64,000 nt of DNA, taken from assembly GCA_940671915.1 (NCBI GenBank), contig CALNVZ010000649.1:3298132-3362131 (forward strand). Direction: 5' to 3'. The notes under the pieces are model-generated. The model made no database searches. It was not told the DNA's origin and worked only from the letters and a program-made list of their open reading frames with translations. The position numbers were made by a program, and so were the translations under genes. The stretch is from Paracentrotus lividus. Its lineage: Eukaryota; Echinodermata; Echinoidea; Camarodonta; Echinidae. Positions 48,736 to 61,260 of the stretch are shown in pieces. The first letter of the stretch is position 1; the number at the start of each line of letters is the position of its first letter.

Positions 48736-49482
48736 ATAATATTTTAATGAAGTCAACTGCATTTAGCATTTTAATCATTCAAATATGATATTAATCTCAT
48801 GGCATTCAAACATTTGTTCTGTTTCTACTTTCAATGCCTATTTCATTTTTGCTTGGATTTATATCCATTTGTAGTGGGTTGGCTGTGTCAACAAAAAGAA
48901 AATATTACAATACCTCAAACTATTTTTTTTTTAAGGTTAGTTTCATAATAATCAATTTCCACGTTCATTCGGGTTGACCTATTCATCAGAAGTTGTACAT
49001 GTACATTCAATTTCTATTATAGTATGCGCATTTTAATGTTTTATATTATTTTTGTAATTAGTAATATCCGTGCATGGTGTTGATTGTTTTTAAGTCTAAT
49101 TTTTTTTTTTAATGAAATCAGGCTTCAACCTGATTTCAACTCAGACTGTAATGACTTATACAAAGGCGCACTCTCAATGGCTGTCATACAATTTTTTTTT
49201 AATATTATTTTTGTAATGATTTATTTCCATGTATGCAGTAAATTGTTCTTTTCAGCTGAAGCTAAATTTCATTTTATGAATTGAGGCTTCAACCTGATAT
49301 CAATTTAAACTGGATGGGAAAAATAGAAAGGGTTACAAGGTCTTTTTCTATTCAGCCCGGAGAGAATAATTTAATCAATTTATATATATCTAGGTTTCTG
49401 CAGAATTGCTCCCTGTCAATGTCATTTTCATGAAGATGAAACGTCCACTCTTGTTATCTTCTGCTTAGTGCTATAAGGGCCT

Positions 49483-50243
49483 TAATTGTATTTAATGCGG
49501 TGTAAGTTAACACCCTTTTCCTCTCAACAGAAAACTATATCATTTGTGCTTGGGAAAAGGGCGCAAGTGCGCGTGCTTGGGAAAAGCGCTCAAGTGTGTG
49601 GACATCTAATTTGAACTTTTACCATTTTTCTGCCTTTGTCTTTGCCAGTGACATCTTGGACAAAGTAAGATTTATATCTCAATAATGATATACTTTTATT
49701 TCTTTTTCTGCAGTAAATGATTTTTTAATCAGGCATCAATTTACCACTTGCGACTTTTTGCCAGGAACAAAAACAAGCAAATAGAAAATGGACTTCTCAA
49801 CAATATAGTCAATCATAAATATACCCCAGTATGATGTAGATATCATGTATGATTCTCACTGGAATTCTTCAACTGGCAGCCAATTAAAAGGGATTGGCTA
49901 TATTCAAATTGGTGTGAGTTAACACCCTATTCCTCTCAACAGAGACCTATAATAGAGTCAATCATATATATCTCAGTGTGTTTTAGATATGATATCATTC
50001 TCTTTGTAATTTTCCTAATAAGGGCAAGAAGGGCATTAATTCTATTCAAATTGATGTGAGTTAAACCCCTCTTCCACTCTACAGAAAACTACATAATCAA
50101 TCATAAACATACCTTAGTGTGTTGTAGATATGATATAATTTTCTCTGTAATTTTCCTAATGAGGGCAAGAAGGGCATTAATTCTATTCAAATTGGTGTGA
50201 GTTAAACCCCTCTTCCACTCTACAGAAAACTATTTCTCCTCAC
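49483..50243. repeat. ~140-bp tandem repeat ending in acceptor-like CTCTNNACAG
   Basis: Two near-identical full units (about 49896-50037 and 50038-50180) share GTGTGAGTTAAACCCCTCTT, CCACTCTACAGAAAACTA and AGGGCAAGAAGGGCATTAAT. A third start follows at 50190, and a detached related copy is at 49483-49545 (TGTAAGTTAACACCCTTTTC). Confidence 0.8.
49649..49664 (+). CDS. Possible 16-nt microexon
   Basis: A very good acceptor (TCTGCCTTTGTCTTTGCCAG) is followed by only 16 nt and then a donor-like AAA|GTAAGA. Entered in phase 2 from the transmembrane exon or from candidate A, it reads as one split codon plus Asp-Ile-Leu-Asp-Lys and leaves in phase 0. If the donor is not used, the frame continues for six codons to a TAA, so it could also be a short terminal exon. 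It lies between two copies of a tandem repeat that also ends in acceptor-like sequence. Confidence 0.2.
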
Positions 50244-50963
50244 TGTCAATTTATAAGCTTAGGACTAAAAGGACTTTAACTTGCATAGATTACACTCATT
50301 AGTTTCTAGATCTGAACCGGTCTTTTTTTTCTTTTTCTTTATTTTTCCTGATATTGATTTTTGTTCATCCATAAATGATTAAACCATAATCTATCTAGAG
50401 GCGATTTGGGAGGAAAACACATCCTTGCCCGTGGAAATTAATATTTTTCAAAACAATAGTAGGCTGAACCATAAAGTAGGCTAATTGACCTTTATTATTT
50501 CTTTTTCATCTTCTTTTTGTTATAATTCTGTATTAATTTCCTTTGAAATTTCAATACAAAACAAGAAGAAGCCGTAGGTGGGTAGTCGAGTTGGGGAGGG
50601 GGGGGGGGGGGAATGACAGCTGCAAGATATACAGTGTATGTATAAAAAAAAGGTAATCCATTTTCAGAGGGCCCATATATTCCAAGCTCATTTGTTTGTG
50701 TTGTTCATAAGTAACATATAATTAAAGACGAACTCTCTGCCTTTCCAATGATACCTTACTTGAATCATAAATGAAAAGCATAATTGAGTAAATTGCAAAT
50801 GAAGATGAAAGGTGAATAATCCATTTTTTCCAACTTTTGCGAAAATGAAAGAAGACTGAGGGAATGATATCCCTGCTGTCCGAGAGCATTGAATATGATT
50901 GCGTGCGGTGATGTGGGAATCCTTCGAAAGCATCCACAGTCTTTCATTGTTTGACCCCCAAAA

Positions 50964-51028
50964 ATGGATTTTGAACATGACACATTCATCTGCAATTTAT
51001 TCGGTTATGCGCTACATTTACGATTCAG
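50964..51028 (+). CDS. Weak candidate alternative first exon: MDFEHD start
   Basis: An ATG preceded by an in-frame TGA three codons upstream opens 21 codons (MDFEHDTFICNLFGYALHLR, then Phe) up to a donor ATTCAG|GTAAGG, phase 2. The 300 bases around it are less AT-rich than their neighbours and open in several minus frames. There is no motif. Chance is a serious alternative. Confidence 0.22.
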
Positions 51029-54000
51029 GTAAGGTTTTATTGTAATGTTTAGGAATTCGTCTTCAATCATAGAAATAAATATCCAAAAAAGATGAGCTGG
51101 GAATATGGCCCCCTCAAAAAAAGGATTACTTTTTTTTTATACGCACTGTAGAACAAGGTTGCAAACAAGCCATGCAACACTTAATTAGTAGGCTTTGCTA
51201 ACGAGCTATGGATGCCAATGCACTGTTGCTCAGATACCGACATGTAATTGGTGGTCTAGTTTTTAGGCCACAGATTTAGAGGCCATATATCCAATATAAT
51301 TTGCTCAGCGAGAAAATAGATATTGTTAGATTTCAATCTGAAAGTAGGGCGTACTTGTGGCTTGGAGCCCTATGCTATTTACATTGTCGCAGAAGACAAA
51401 CAACATTTTTTTTTTCTTGTTTTGTGGATTGGCTATTGTCTTTAGTAATCAGTTTCTTGCATTAATTTTTCCAAAGGTTGCTTACGGTTCATGACTAATG
51501 TTTGTTGAGCACGGTTTTGTATTTGAAAAAGGACATATGAGTAATAAATAATGTTTATCAGATGTAAAACTCAATTTTTATCTCAGGTTACAAAGAGACT
51601 ATATTGTACATATATATGTAGCTATTATAATAAAATGGTGCACTCGCCATTTTGATAAATAAAAAAAAAAAAACATATTCAAATAACTGATAAACAACCA
51701 TGTTCATCATCATGAATTCTTTTTTGAGCTTTTTTTTTTAAGGGATAAAGGTGCCCCTAACCACTTTCCTTGAAAGATATTCACTGTGATTATCAAGTAA
51801 ATTCTCTTTTAAAAGATCTGTTACTGGGGAAACCAATTCCAATCACTTTGAGAAGCAATCATGGTTATACTATTGAATTCTATTAATCGAGATGCACACA
51901 CAATTTTCCTAGAAAATACGCTTACCTATAGAACGATAACAACTACTCGCAAATGTCATCTTTTACTTTCAATAAATCTACTAGAATCACTCAGAAATCA
52001 TCATATTTAGCTCAATTTATTCTACATTTTAAGCTTATTTTAGGAAGGAAGGGTGCTGCCACACTTTCCTTGTAAAGATTTGTAATAATTAACTTTAAGT
52101 GAATACCATTTATTGTTTCACATAATCCATTGAAAATTGTTGACAAAAACAATTATAGTTCTGGAATCCTTTTTCTGAGCTTTTTTTAAAATTATTATTG
52201 AGGAGCTAAGCTCAAACACTTATTCTCAAAAATGTGTTTACCAAGATAAATAACCAACTTTTATGAATATATTTTTAGATATCGATTCTCTCACATTTGG
52301 AATGCTAAAAAGAATTGTATCTTTGTAAATGAATGAACCTTATGAGATCATTCTGTTATTTTCTGTGTTTATATTATGGGGGAATAAATGCCCATCATTT
52401 TCATTTTCTTGGAAAAGATATGCACCCTAGATATTACCCAATTTCAAGCACATATATGTATCTCCTTTCATTCACTAAGCCTAGTGAAATCACGGAGGAA
52501 AAGGCATACATTAATGTAAATTCTATTTTTTGAACTTATTTTCCCAAAGAATTAAGCTTCAATACACTTCTTGGAATACCACTTTCAAATAAATGTCATT
52601 CCATAACCCTTGATGAATGAATTTCAATGACCGAGAAACCATTATATTGATTTCAATTTTCATGAGACTTTATTTTCTGAGCTTATTTTATGGAGGAATT
52701 AGGCATCTCTATTCTTAATAACTGATTTCTGAACTCATTTTACAAAGAAATTGTTTTAATCCTTTTACTCTGTTTCAACCAATAAAAATCACTGCAAAAC
52801 ACTTGCTGTCATCAAATTCTCTTCCTTTTTTTTGGGGGGGGGGAGGGGCTTGTGAGAAGAACGAGGCATCTGAACTGGCCTGGGAAAGTTGAATAATTGC
52901 TTTTTATCAATCAATCTAGGCTAGGGTATTGAATGTGTATGGCCTAATTGCACCTAAAGCACTGAAAATGGGCCTAGAAAGGGTTATTGATTCCTCGGTA
53001 GATTGCCAAAGACAGAGCCACAGTGGATGTACATAATAGGTAGTAGCATATACATGTACCATCGGTCAAGAGCAATAATGTTATTTCCATCATACATCAC
53101 GATTTGGACGATTCCTGGCTTTTGTTAGTTTTGTTTCTTTATTTTTTCTGTTATTTCTGTGACATGTTCGACATAGTACTATTTTTCATTTCTATTGTAA
53201 GGGGTTTGTAATCCAGTCAAGTTAAATCCTGGTTTTTGTACCCCTTCTTGTACTACTTGAGGATCGACATCAATCGCACAGATATTCTTTTGTTTTTTAT
53301 GTCGCAAAGAGGTGAAATGTTATCAAAATATCCTTTACGACACAGCATGGAATTGTCCATTTGTATCTTATATAGAAAATCAAATTCAGTTCTCCCAGAA
53401 TGCAAAGAAGATTAAGTCCATGAAATACATAAATGTCATCCTCTTATTGTTTAATGTCAAAAGAGAAGCACAAGAATGTATAATTAATATGGATGTGCAG
53501 AAAAAATAATAATGTGTTCCTATTATTCTGTTTTATTATTTAATAACTTAAAAGTAAAGACTGAATTTAGGCCATAAGAATGCACAGTGGGAAATGGCCA
53601 AAATTGCTAAGTTGTTTTTAATACACCGCCACAATATTCAGCCTCAGAGTGATAGACTTTTATGAATTATGCTTCAGATCATATTATTTCAATAGAGAGC
53701 ATGGAAATATACACCTTTTGAACAATGAAAATCATTTTTTTAAATATAATTTTGAACAAACGGGGGTTTATTAATTTACGTGTTTAGCTTAAGAAAAAAA
53801 AGTCTGTTTTATTTCTTAAAACACTTATGCTCCGTACCTAAAACTACAAGTAGGTGGTCTTTAAAATTGGCGCATTGTGTTGTACAACAGACGTCACTCC
53901 CTTTAATGCGATTACCTGAAAGTGGTGTTATCTAATGCATGAATTATACTGCGAGGACAGATGGGGGCAGGATGGAAATCCTTTTTTCTTCTCAGCCTAA

Positions 54001-54124
54001 CAACGCTTCATTAGTGTTGTGGAGGAGATACGTGACAACAACGGCCAGTTTATATGCATTTTATTGGATTTGATTGATTGATATGCGCATGTTCTAGCTA
54101 ATTATCATCCAACCACATTTCTAT
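51029..54124. other. AT-rich sequence without a recognisable feature
   Basis: About 3 kb that could be intron of the continuing gene. There is a poly(A) run at 51659-51673 and a G run at 52835-52845. No exon with both good splice sites was seen. Confidence 0.5.
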
Positions 54125-54228
54125 TCATGCCTTGCCCCCCCTCTCTCTCTTTCTATCTGTCTCTGTCTGTCTGTTTGTCTCCCCTTCTCTCTCTCTCTCT
54201 TTCTCTCTCTCTCCTCTCTCTCTCTCTT

Positions 54229-54269
<41 letters not shown>

Positions 54270-54300
54270 CGTCTTTTGTTCTCTTTCTCTCATCCCCTCA
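54125..54300. repeat. (CT)n microsatellite
   Basis: Almost pure CT repeats with a few CTGT units. It abuts the TIR element that starts at 54341. Confidence 0.95.
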
Positions 54301-54340
54301 TTCATTTTGTTTTTATTTTAGCTGCTTTCCCCCTCTCTCA

Positions 54341-55838
54341 TTAAAGGTTTACTAAATTAAGAAAACAAATTGGGCTTATTCAGCGGATAATTACCTTCTA
54401 AAAACGAAAGAAACATGTTTTCCTTACATAAAATGTCTCCAAATTGAGACAAAAATGTGAAAAACTATAGGCTTTATGACATCCTGAAACCCTGATGAGC
54501 GAATGGTTCCTTACGGAATGACTATTAAAAGTAAGACCCCAAAACAACGAAGACTGCATAATGCTTTGTATGTACACAAAACGCAATATTGGCACTCCTT
54601 TTTGCCAAGAGAACTAACGAAAATGTGAAGAAAATGAATGTAGATTTAGATATACGAAAGTCTTAAGAACTACTTCACACACATCAGTTGAACAATTTTT
54701 CCCAAATATTCAAATCTTGCGTAATTCATCATTCTCACCAAAATTCCTCGTCTGTCTTTCTGTGCTTGCATTATCGTAACGCATTAACAGTCGTTTTGGT
54801 GTCCCTGTAAGTTTAGTGCACTATTGTTGTACCTCAATAACATAACGCCTGCTATATGGACTAGAGTTTATGTGTGTGTAGACCACAGGAGTACTTACTC
54901 TATCTGATGTAGACCCCAAAAGCTAAGCGATACGGGCAGCCTATGACGGTCGTATGTATGTATTTGAATATACGCACCAGTTTACTCCTGACAATATCTG
55001 CCCCTAATCAGCATATTTTCTGCACATGCGACTACACATCTCATTCACATACAGCACAAGTCTGATCTACGTTCTCACTTTTACTAATGCACGAATATCA
55101 CCTTGAGACTATTGCATAACTGATCTCCTCGCTCATATGCAACTATATACCACAGTGACTGTTTTTATACATCAAATTGACCTTCGATAGGTAGAAGAAT
55201 GTTATTAATTATCAGTAGATCATAAACCAACGTTAACATAATCTCTATTTCCTTCATATCGAATAGAAATTATTTAAAGTTCAACTCCGCAAACTCACTC
55301 AATATTATGTAACCATCTGCTCAAGTAAAGTAGCGTATACTTTCCAAACTCCACTAAAGCTTTCAACTCTTTATGGGAAAACGATGTATGTATAAAAGCT
55401 AGGCCCTCATCCATAGTGGTCTTACTATAACCCTTATCTACACACAAATTAGATATTTATTGATAAAATCGTGTCCAAAATCAAGATTCTAGTGACCAAT
55501 GTAATGTGTGAAAGAACAGTATAGTCGTCGTGCAACGGGAGCATGGAATATAGCAGCCCCGCCAGCTCGGGTGCTCAATGCCTCTACATGCATGCACTGT
55601 ACTGTCCGTGCGACTGGCTTACTCACAATACGTCACAGTCACGTGACTACGATATCGCTTCATGAAGCTTTTTATGGGCGGGGCTTATAGCAGCGGGAAT
55701 GGGCATTTATGGGCTTTTCAAATGATTGTCCTTGATTACCAAAAATGTTTTGGAAAAAATGGGTGGTAAATTGTGACTTCTAATGATTCCTCCTAACGAA
55801 AAATGGACAATTATTTTTCTAATTTAGTAAACCTTTAA
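54341..55838. mobile_element. 1.5-kb TIR element, TTAAAGGTTTACTAAATTA ends
   Basis: The 19-bp terminal string TTAAAGGTTTACTAAATTA recurs inverted at 55820-55838, followed on both inner sides by GAAAA. No transposase-sized frame exists inside, so it is non-autonomous. Confidence 0.7.
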
Positions 55839-57239
55839 GAAAAAAAATCAACCTTTACATTATTTCTCTGTATTTTTATGGCTCTCTGTCTTATCTGTAG
55901 TCTGTAAAATCTCCATTTCTCTTTATTAGTTAGATCTTTTTTTACTGATCCCCAAGGTTGCTCCAAAATCAGTTAAAATGGAGTGAAAATGTGTATTTTC
56001 AATCATAATTCACTCAAATTCACTTTAATTTCACTCTATTCTCACTCTTTCTAAAATTCTCTCCATCAAGAGTGAAAATTTTCACTTTTTTGAGAGAGAG
56101 TGTATTGCAGATAACCATTTATTTCCCCCGTCCTCCTTTGATACTGTCTCTCTCTCTTTCTTTCTCTCTCTCTCTTTCTCTCTCTCCCTCACTCTGCAAG
56201 CATTTAAGTGGATCTTAATTTAGCTAGTGAAATAAAAACTGGCAGGCATACAAAGCAGTCAACATGTATTTGATTATGAATTCATACAACGGAGGCTCAT
56301 ATATTGAGATTCAATAATCAACGCCTACTGCAATATTTGCATGGAACATTAATCAGATAATTAACATGATACGAGGGGAAATTCATCCATATTGAATTGA
56401 ATAATTAAGTATGCATGACGGCTGGTTTTTAATCCTTTTTATGCCTCCAAGTTTATTTCCACTAATTGCTTGATTTTAACTTGGATGAGTTAAGATTTTG
56501 TTTCAATAATGTTTTTTTTTAGTATTTGTTCAACTGCTTACAATTTTATTCAAAAAAATATAGATATACCAAAGCATGTATGTGTATACAGTTTAGGAAA
56601 TAATTATTTTCCAAGCTTTATATATAAAAGAAAACATTAATAAAATAATAAAAGATGTACATTATGCATATTGATTTGAAATTATTTGTCACCTCTGGTA
56701 TCAATGTAGTTACAAAATTAACGATTTGGTGGTTTTATTTTTAGTGATATTGATTTTGAGGTGTAGCAGCTTTGATCATTTAGAAGCAACAACAGACAGA
56801 TTAAACAAATCTCTACAGCTTTCTATGTAATCTCAATGAAAAATCTTAGTGGTGACTCTAAAATGACTCTAAAAGATAGTATTAGGCCTATACACATTGA
56901 ATAAGAAAAATCAAATCATTTTTGATTCAATTGGTCCCTCATTCTAAACCACTTCCCTTTTTAGAAGCCTCTCATTTTCCCCTTTTATTTTACTTTTGAA
57001 TGACCGATTTCAGTCACATCAAGACATGATTGCTTTAATAGGTTTTGACAGTGTGTGAAAATGATGTTGGTTTAGAGGGCAGAATTTTTTTCCATCGGTG
57101 GTCGGATCATACCACTTGACACGATTCGGGTGACTGAAGCGTCCTGTTTTCTATTTCGTTTTGTGCTGTTGCGAAAAGCCTACCCCGGAGCATGGTTTGA
57201 ATGGTATGAACCTGATCTGAATTGCTTGCACGGCGACAA

Positions 57240-57425
57240 ACACACTTTGAGCTCACCCACACCCACCCCACACACTCAAACACACACACCTTCATATTGG
57301 AGTATAGGCATGGTACCTATTGATTATATGCCTGTGTCCCTGGTGCGTAATTATTAATGCAGGGAGTATAGGCAGGGCCACTTGCAAGGACAGAGTGTGC
57401 ACACACACTCACACACACACACTTC
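57240..57425. repeat. CA-rich microsatellites
   Basis: Two (CA)n-type clusters at 57240-57290 and 57396-57423 separated by a repeated GAGTATAGGCA phrase. Confidence 0.85.
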
Positions 57426-58675
57426 CATACACCGACTGCATCCTCCATACTCACTGGTGGTTTTGTCATCCTTATTAATGGCATCGATCAGATCCAGGCC
57501 GAACTATCTACAGGGGCACGGAAGATGAGGGATGGAGAGAAAAGAAGAGAGATCGAGATAGAGAGAGAGAGAGAAAACGTACCTCACATTTGCTGTGCAT
57601 TGATTGAGAGGGGCTAGCCGAGTTGCAGCACGCCATGCACTGTGCTTCCGCTAAACGTATATTTTCTGTTCCATTCAAGGAGTACACATCGCCCAAAATC
57701 CAGGCTTTTTACGGCCTAGATTGGGTTCGATGGTAGCCTTACTGATCAAGGGGAATATACCGAAGAGGAACTATATATATGTTTCATTTGGAATATATAC
57801 ATAAACAAGTGCTGTGGTTGAGGATCGATCATATATTTCTGCCAAGTCCATGTTACTTCATGTGTAACCTAACGTCCAAGCAGCACTGATTGCCTTTTAA
57901 CAGGCGTCACGGAGCGGAAGGAATATACGAGATTCATCGTAAAGGAAGCAAGAGGAGTTCCGAATTCATCCTTGTATCTTAAAAAAAACTCAAACCTAAT
58001 TTCTATACAGCGATCATCTCTGTGTGCATTTGTGTAGCAGCATCACATGAAACAGATGCCGGATGTTTAGCCAAGGTCGTATTGTCAGCTATTGACTGTA
58101 GCGGTATCGATTGATCGGAGCTGGATGAAAAACCTCTCGGTAGTCGGAAGGATCTCTTTCATCATGACAGATGGATATATATTTTAACGACAGCTTAGTC
58201 ATGTGACCTTATTATCAGCAGTAGATGATGAAGTACTGATCCCAATTATGTACTGGAAATTATATCTCATTTAAAAGAAAGGTCATGAAATAAGAGTGCT
58301 CATAAAAGAGGGTTGAGTTCAAACCATGATTAGGTATATAAAATTTGTATAAGACATGTTTTAATTCAAAGCTGTACGTTTTTGACTTCTCATCAAATTA
58401 AACTGAGCACATAAGATAACTGAAGCAATAAAAGCAAATCTGCAAAGCAACTACATCTTATAAGCAATAACTTTATTCCGGAGTTCACTTTGAGGCACTC
58501 CATAGTCCGAACGAAAGTGAGGGCAAGTTAAGAGAAAGATCATTCCTGCACTATGGCTAATAGGCAATGTGATACAATTCAGCTTCAACTAAAACTGAGA
58601 GTAGGACATTACATTGTGTGCACCAACTCCAATGCTGCAACGTAGCTAGGGTCGGCGGAGCCCCTCGTTACGAGT

Positions 58676-58800
58676 ATGGATGAAATTTCAGACTATTTTG
58701 GGCGGGCCAAAACGTACATTTCGACCGCCAAGGAATCCGCAAAAGAACACATATGCAATGCCAAAGAATACTTCTATGCAAATCTACAAACTGATTCAAT
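58676..58800 (+). CDS. Candidate alternative first exon B: helical Ala-Lys-Glu N-terminus
   Basis: An ATG with an in-frame TAG about 33 nt upstream opens 41 codons that end exactly at a strong donor (TTCAAT|GTAAGT) in phase 2. The protein begins MDEISDYFGRAKTYISTAKE and continues SAKEHICNAKEYFYANLQ. The spaced Ala-Lys(-Glu) steps at residues 11, 18, 22 and 29 suggest one amphipathic helix. It has no signal peptide and no membrane segment, so it would start a soluble protein. It has coding-like composition, unlike the AT-rich surroundings. The phase matches the transmembrane exon and candidate A. It may be an alternative start of the same gene, or the first exon of an independent downstream gene whose remaining exons lie beyond the window. 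Confidence 0.55.
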
Positions 58801-58872
58801 GTAAGTTGCTGGGGGAATGTCTTACTCTGTGTCATCATTCTGGATGTATCTAATACTTCAAAGATAATTTAT

Positions 58873-59243
58873 ACAGTGGAAACTTGTTATAAAAAGGTCT
58901 TAGATACTGTAACAAGATTCCTAATATAAAAAAGTAATTTTGTTGGTCCCAGATCATTGTATTCTCTGTAGGGGATGCGAACATCTACCCCCTATGATTA
59001 TTGTTAAATAATGTAAGATATTTTACTTTGCCTCTACAAAAAAGTTACAGTGGCAACTCACTATAACAAGGTCCTTGGGACAATGGATATTACCTTATTA
59101 TAGCAGGAATCTCTTTATATCACTGTGAATATATTTAAAAAATAATTAAAATACGAAGACCTGGGACCAACTAACTTACCTTTGTTTTATCAGGAATCTT
59201 ATTATAGTAGGTATAACTCTTTTATAACAAGTTTCAACTGTAC
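58873..59243. mobile_element. MITE with TACAGTGGAAACTTGTTATA ends
   Basis: TACAGTGGAAACTTGTTATA...GATTCCTAATA...TTGTTGGTCCC pairs with GGGACCAACTAA...TAACAAGTTTCAACTGTAC. A related start, TACAGTGGCAACTCACTATA, occurs inside at 59047, suggesting nested or tandem ends. Confidence 0.75.
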
Positions 59244-59589
59244 ATATAAATTTTGGTTTCCACTGATGTTATAATAATTTTCAAGAATATACAAACATGT
59301 TAGTGTAAAGCAGGTTTAACAGAGGACATGCAAACATTTTACGTAAGATAGAACGTTGAAGTCTAGCGGTCATTTTTTTGATGCGGCAAAAGCTTTTGCT
59401 GCATTAAAAAAAAATGACTGTCGGACTTTCAAATTCTATCCTTTGCGAAACTTTCGCATGCTCCTTGAATAGGGTAAGGGGTAGTTGTCTTAGAATCTTT
59501 TCCCAGATCCACATCAGATGCTATGTTACGAGGCCAGTGATCTTTAAATTGATATCCTCCCCTAAAACCAGCTCCTGGATGTTCCCAGG

Positions 59590-59700
59590 GTTCAAGTATA
59601 CCGTAATCATAATTTGACTGGTGATAGTCAGAAGGACACTAACATCATATGTTCAAGTATACCGTAATCATAATTTGACTGGTGATAGTCAGAAGGACCT
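59590..59700. repeat. 61-bp direct duplication
   Basis: A 49-bp string starting GTTCAAGTATACCGTAATCA is exactly repeated with a 61-bp step. Confidence 0.95.
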
Positions 59701-59825
59701 TTTAGCAGTAAAGAGGCAATATACTCGTGCTTCCAGGCACAGTAATTACAGTTGTGATAGCATTACCTGTAATAGCAGGAGTGACCTTTCCCATGTGCAT
59801 CCTAGATCCTATACAGGACATGTGT

Positions 59826-60055
59826 ACTATATGATAGTATATGGTCGTACTATACTATGATAGTATTATGATCATACTATGCTATATGAAAGTATATAGT
59901 ATATGGTCATAATATATATGATATTATATGTTAGGACTGTACTATATGTCATTTTATATAGTCGCACTATACTTTATTATAGTATATGGTTGGAATATAC
60001 TATATGATAGTACATGGTCATATCATACTATGGTAGTATAATCATATTAACCTAT
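59826..60055. repeat. Degenerate ACTATATGATAGTATATGGTC repeat
   Basis: About eight variants of TATGATAGTATATGGTC in both self-complementary orientations. The sequence can fold back in many registers. Confidence 0.8.
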
Positions 60056-60988
60056 ATATTGTGTGAGAGAGAATGATATAATGGTCCTTATGTCAGCAAT
60101 TGATGTGTTACCCTATGCAAGAACTATTGTAGGGATACACATATTTATTAATTAATAAATTTTTGTTATTAATGTAGGATATGAATAATCCATTGTGTGC
60201 CTGGTAGAAGGTCCCAAGTATACAATTTTGGTCCATTTTGAGGACTTATTTTTTGGGATAAAAATCTGCTTAGATCATAAATTAAACTAACAGTTATAAT
60301 GACGTTACTCCCAGGATCATTAATCATATCATATGAAAAATTCTTTTATAATTTCATCACAAAATGAAGAATTCCAATTATTGGTCCAATTTCTGTTACG
60401 CCCATCTGCCGGGCACATAACAAATAGTCTTTTGCACAGGAACAGACTAATATTTCTCTGATTGAGAGAAAAAGAGAGAGATGTGACCTGTGGTTTGTTT
60501 TTGAGGTTGCAGATATATTGGCAATGCTCATGCATTTTAATATCCCTGCAGATATGGTCAGTAAAGGATGCCATACAACTTGTATACAGTCCACGGACAG
60601 CGTGAGCTATAATAAGCCAAGAGTGCGAAATTTATACAACTATTTCAGTCCTCTATCTGCACTTTGCGGAGCTGTGCGGACCTGTGCGGGCTAAAACTGA
60701 GATTTTGCAACTCTTGTAGATTTTGATTTTGTGAACGGAATTTCCTGATTCTAACATATTCAGAAAGAAGAAATTCTAAACCTACCTATCATGCACATTT
60801 TATGGTATTTTATCATATCTGAATATTGTAAAAGTATTGGTGAAAGATATGGAACAAAAACCTATATTCAGTTCGGTATAAGTGACAAGAAAAGTAGTAA
60901 TTTTTGCATGATTCCAAAAGAAAATTACATATTTGGAAAGAATGAAATCTTAGCTTCAAGACGTAGTAACTTTTAATATCCTGTACTT

Positions 60989-61260
60989 TTTATACCAGTC
61001 AGGAGCTAGCAAAATATAAAGCAAGTCCAAAATACAGAAAATGCGGCTTTCTGATTGGCTGCTTGAATCAAGGATTGATGCGAGCGGGGATTTTGAAACA
61101 CGTGGGAGTCGTTACCTGACCGCTCAGTGACCTTTGGTGCGTGGTGAGATTCGCATCAGCCAATCAAATCACACTCAAAATCAGACCAGCCAATCAGATC
61201 GCAGTTATTGAAGCAATTTTGTATTTGCTGCACATTTAGCTAGCTCCTGACTGGTATAAA
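60989..61260. mobile_element. MITE with TTATACCAGTCAGGAGCTAGC ends
   Basis: Left TTATACCAGTCAGGAGCTAG and right GCTAGCTCCTGACTGGTATAA are near-perfect inverted copies. Inner arms also pair (GATTGGCTG / CAGCCAATC). About 270 bp. Confidence 0.88.

Noticed and set aside
57583-57696. Minus-strand open stretch ending at GAG|GTACGT
   Set aside because: It lacks an ATG at the proposed start (TTG) and has no partner exon.
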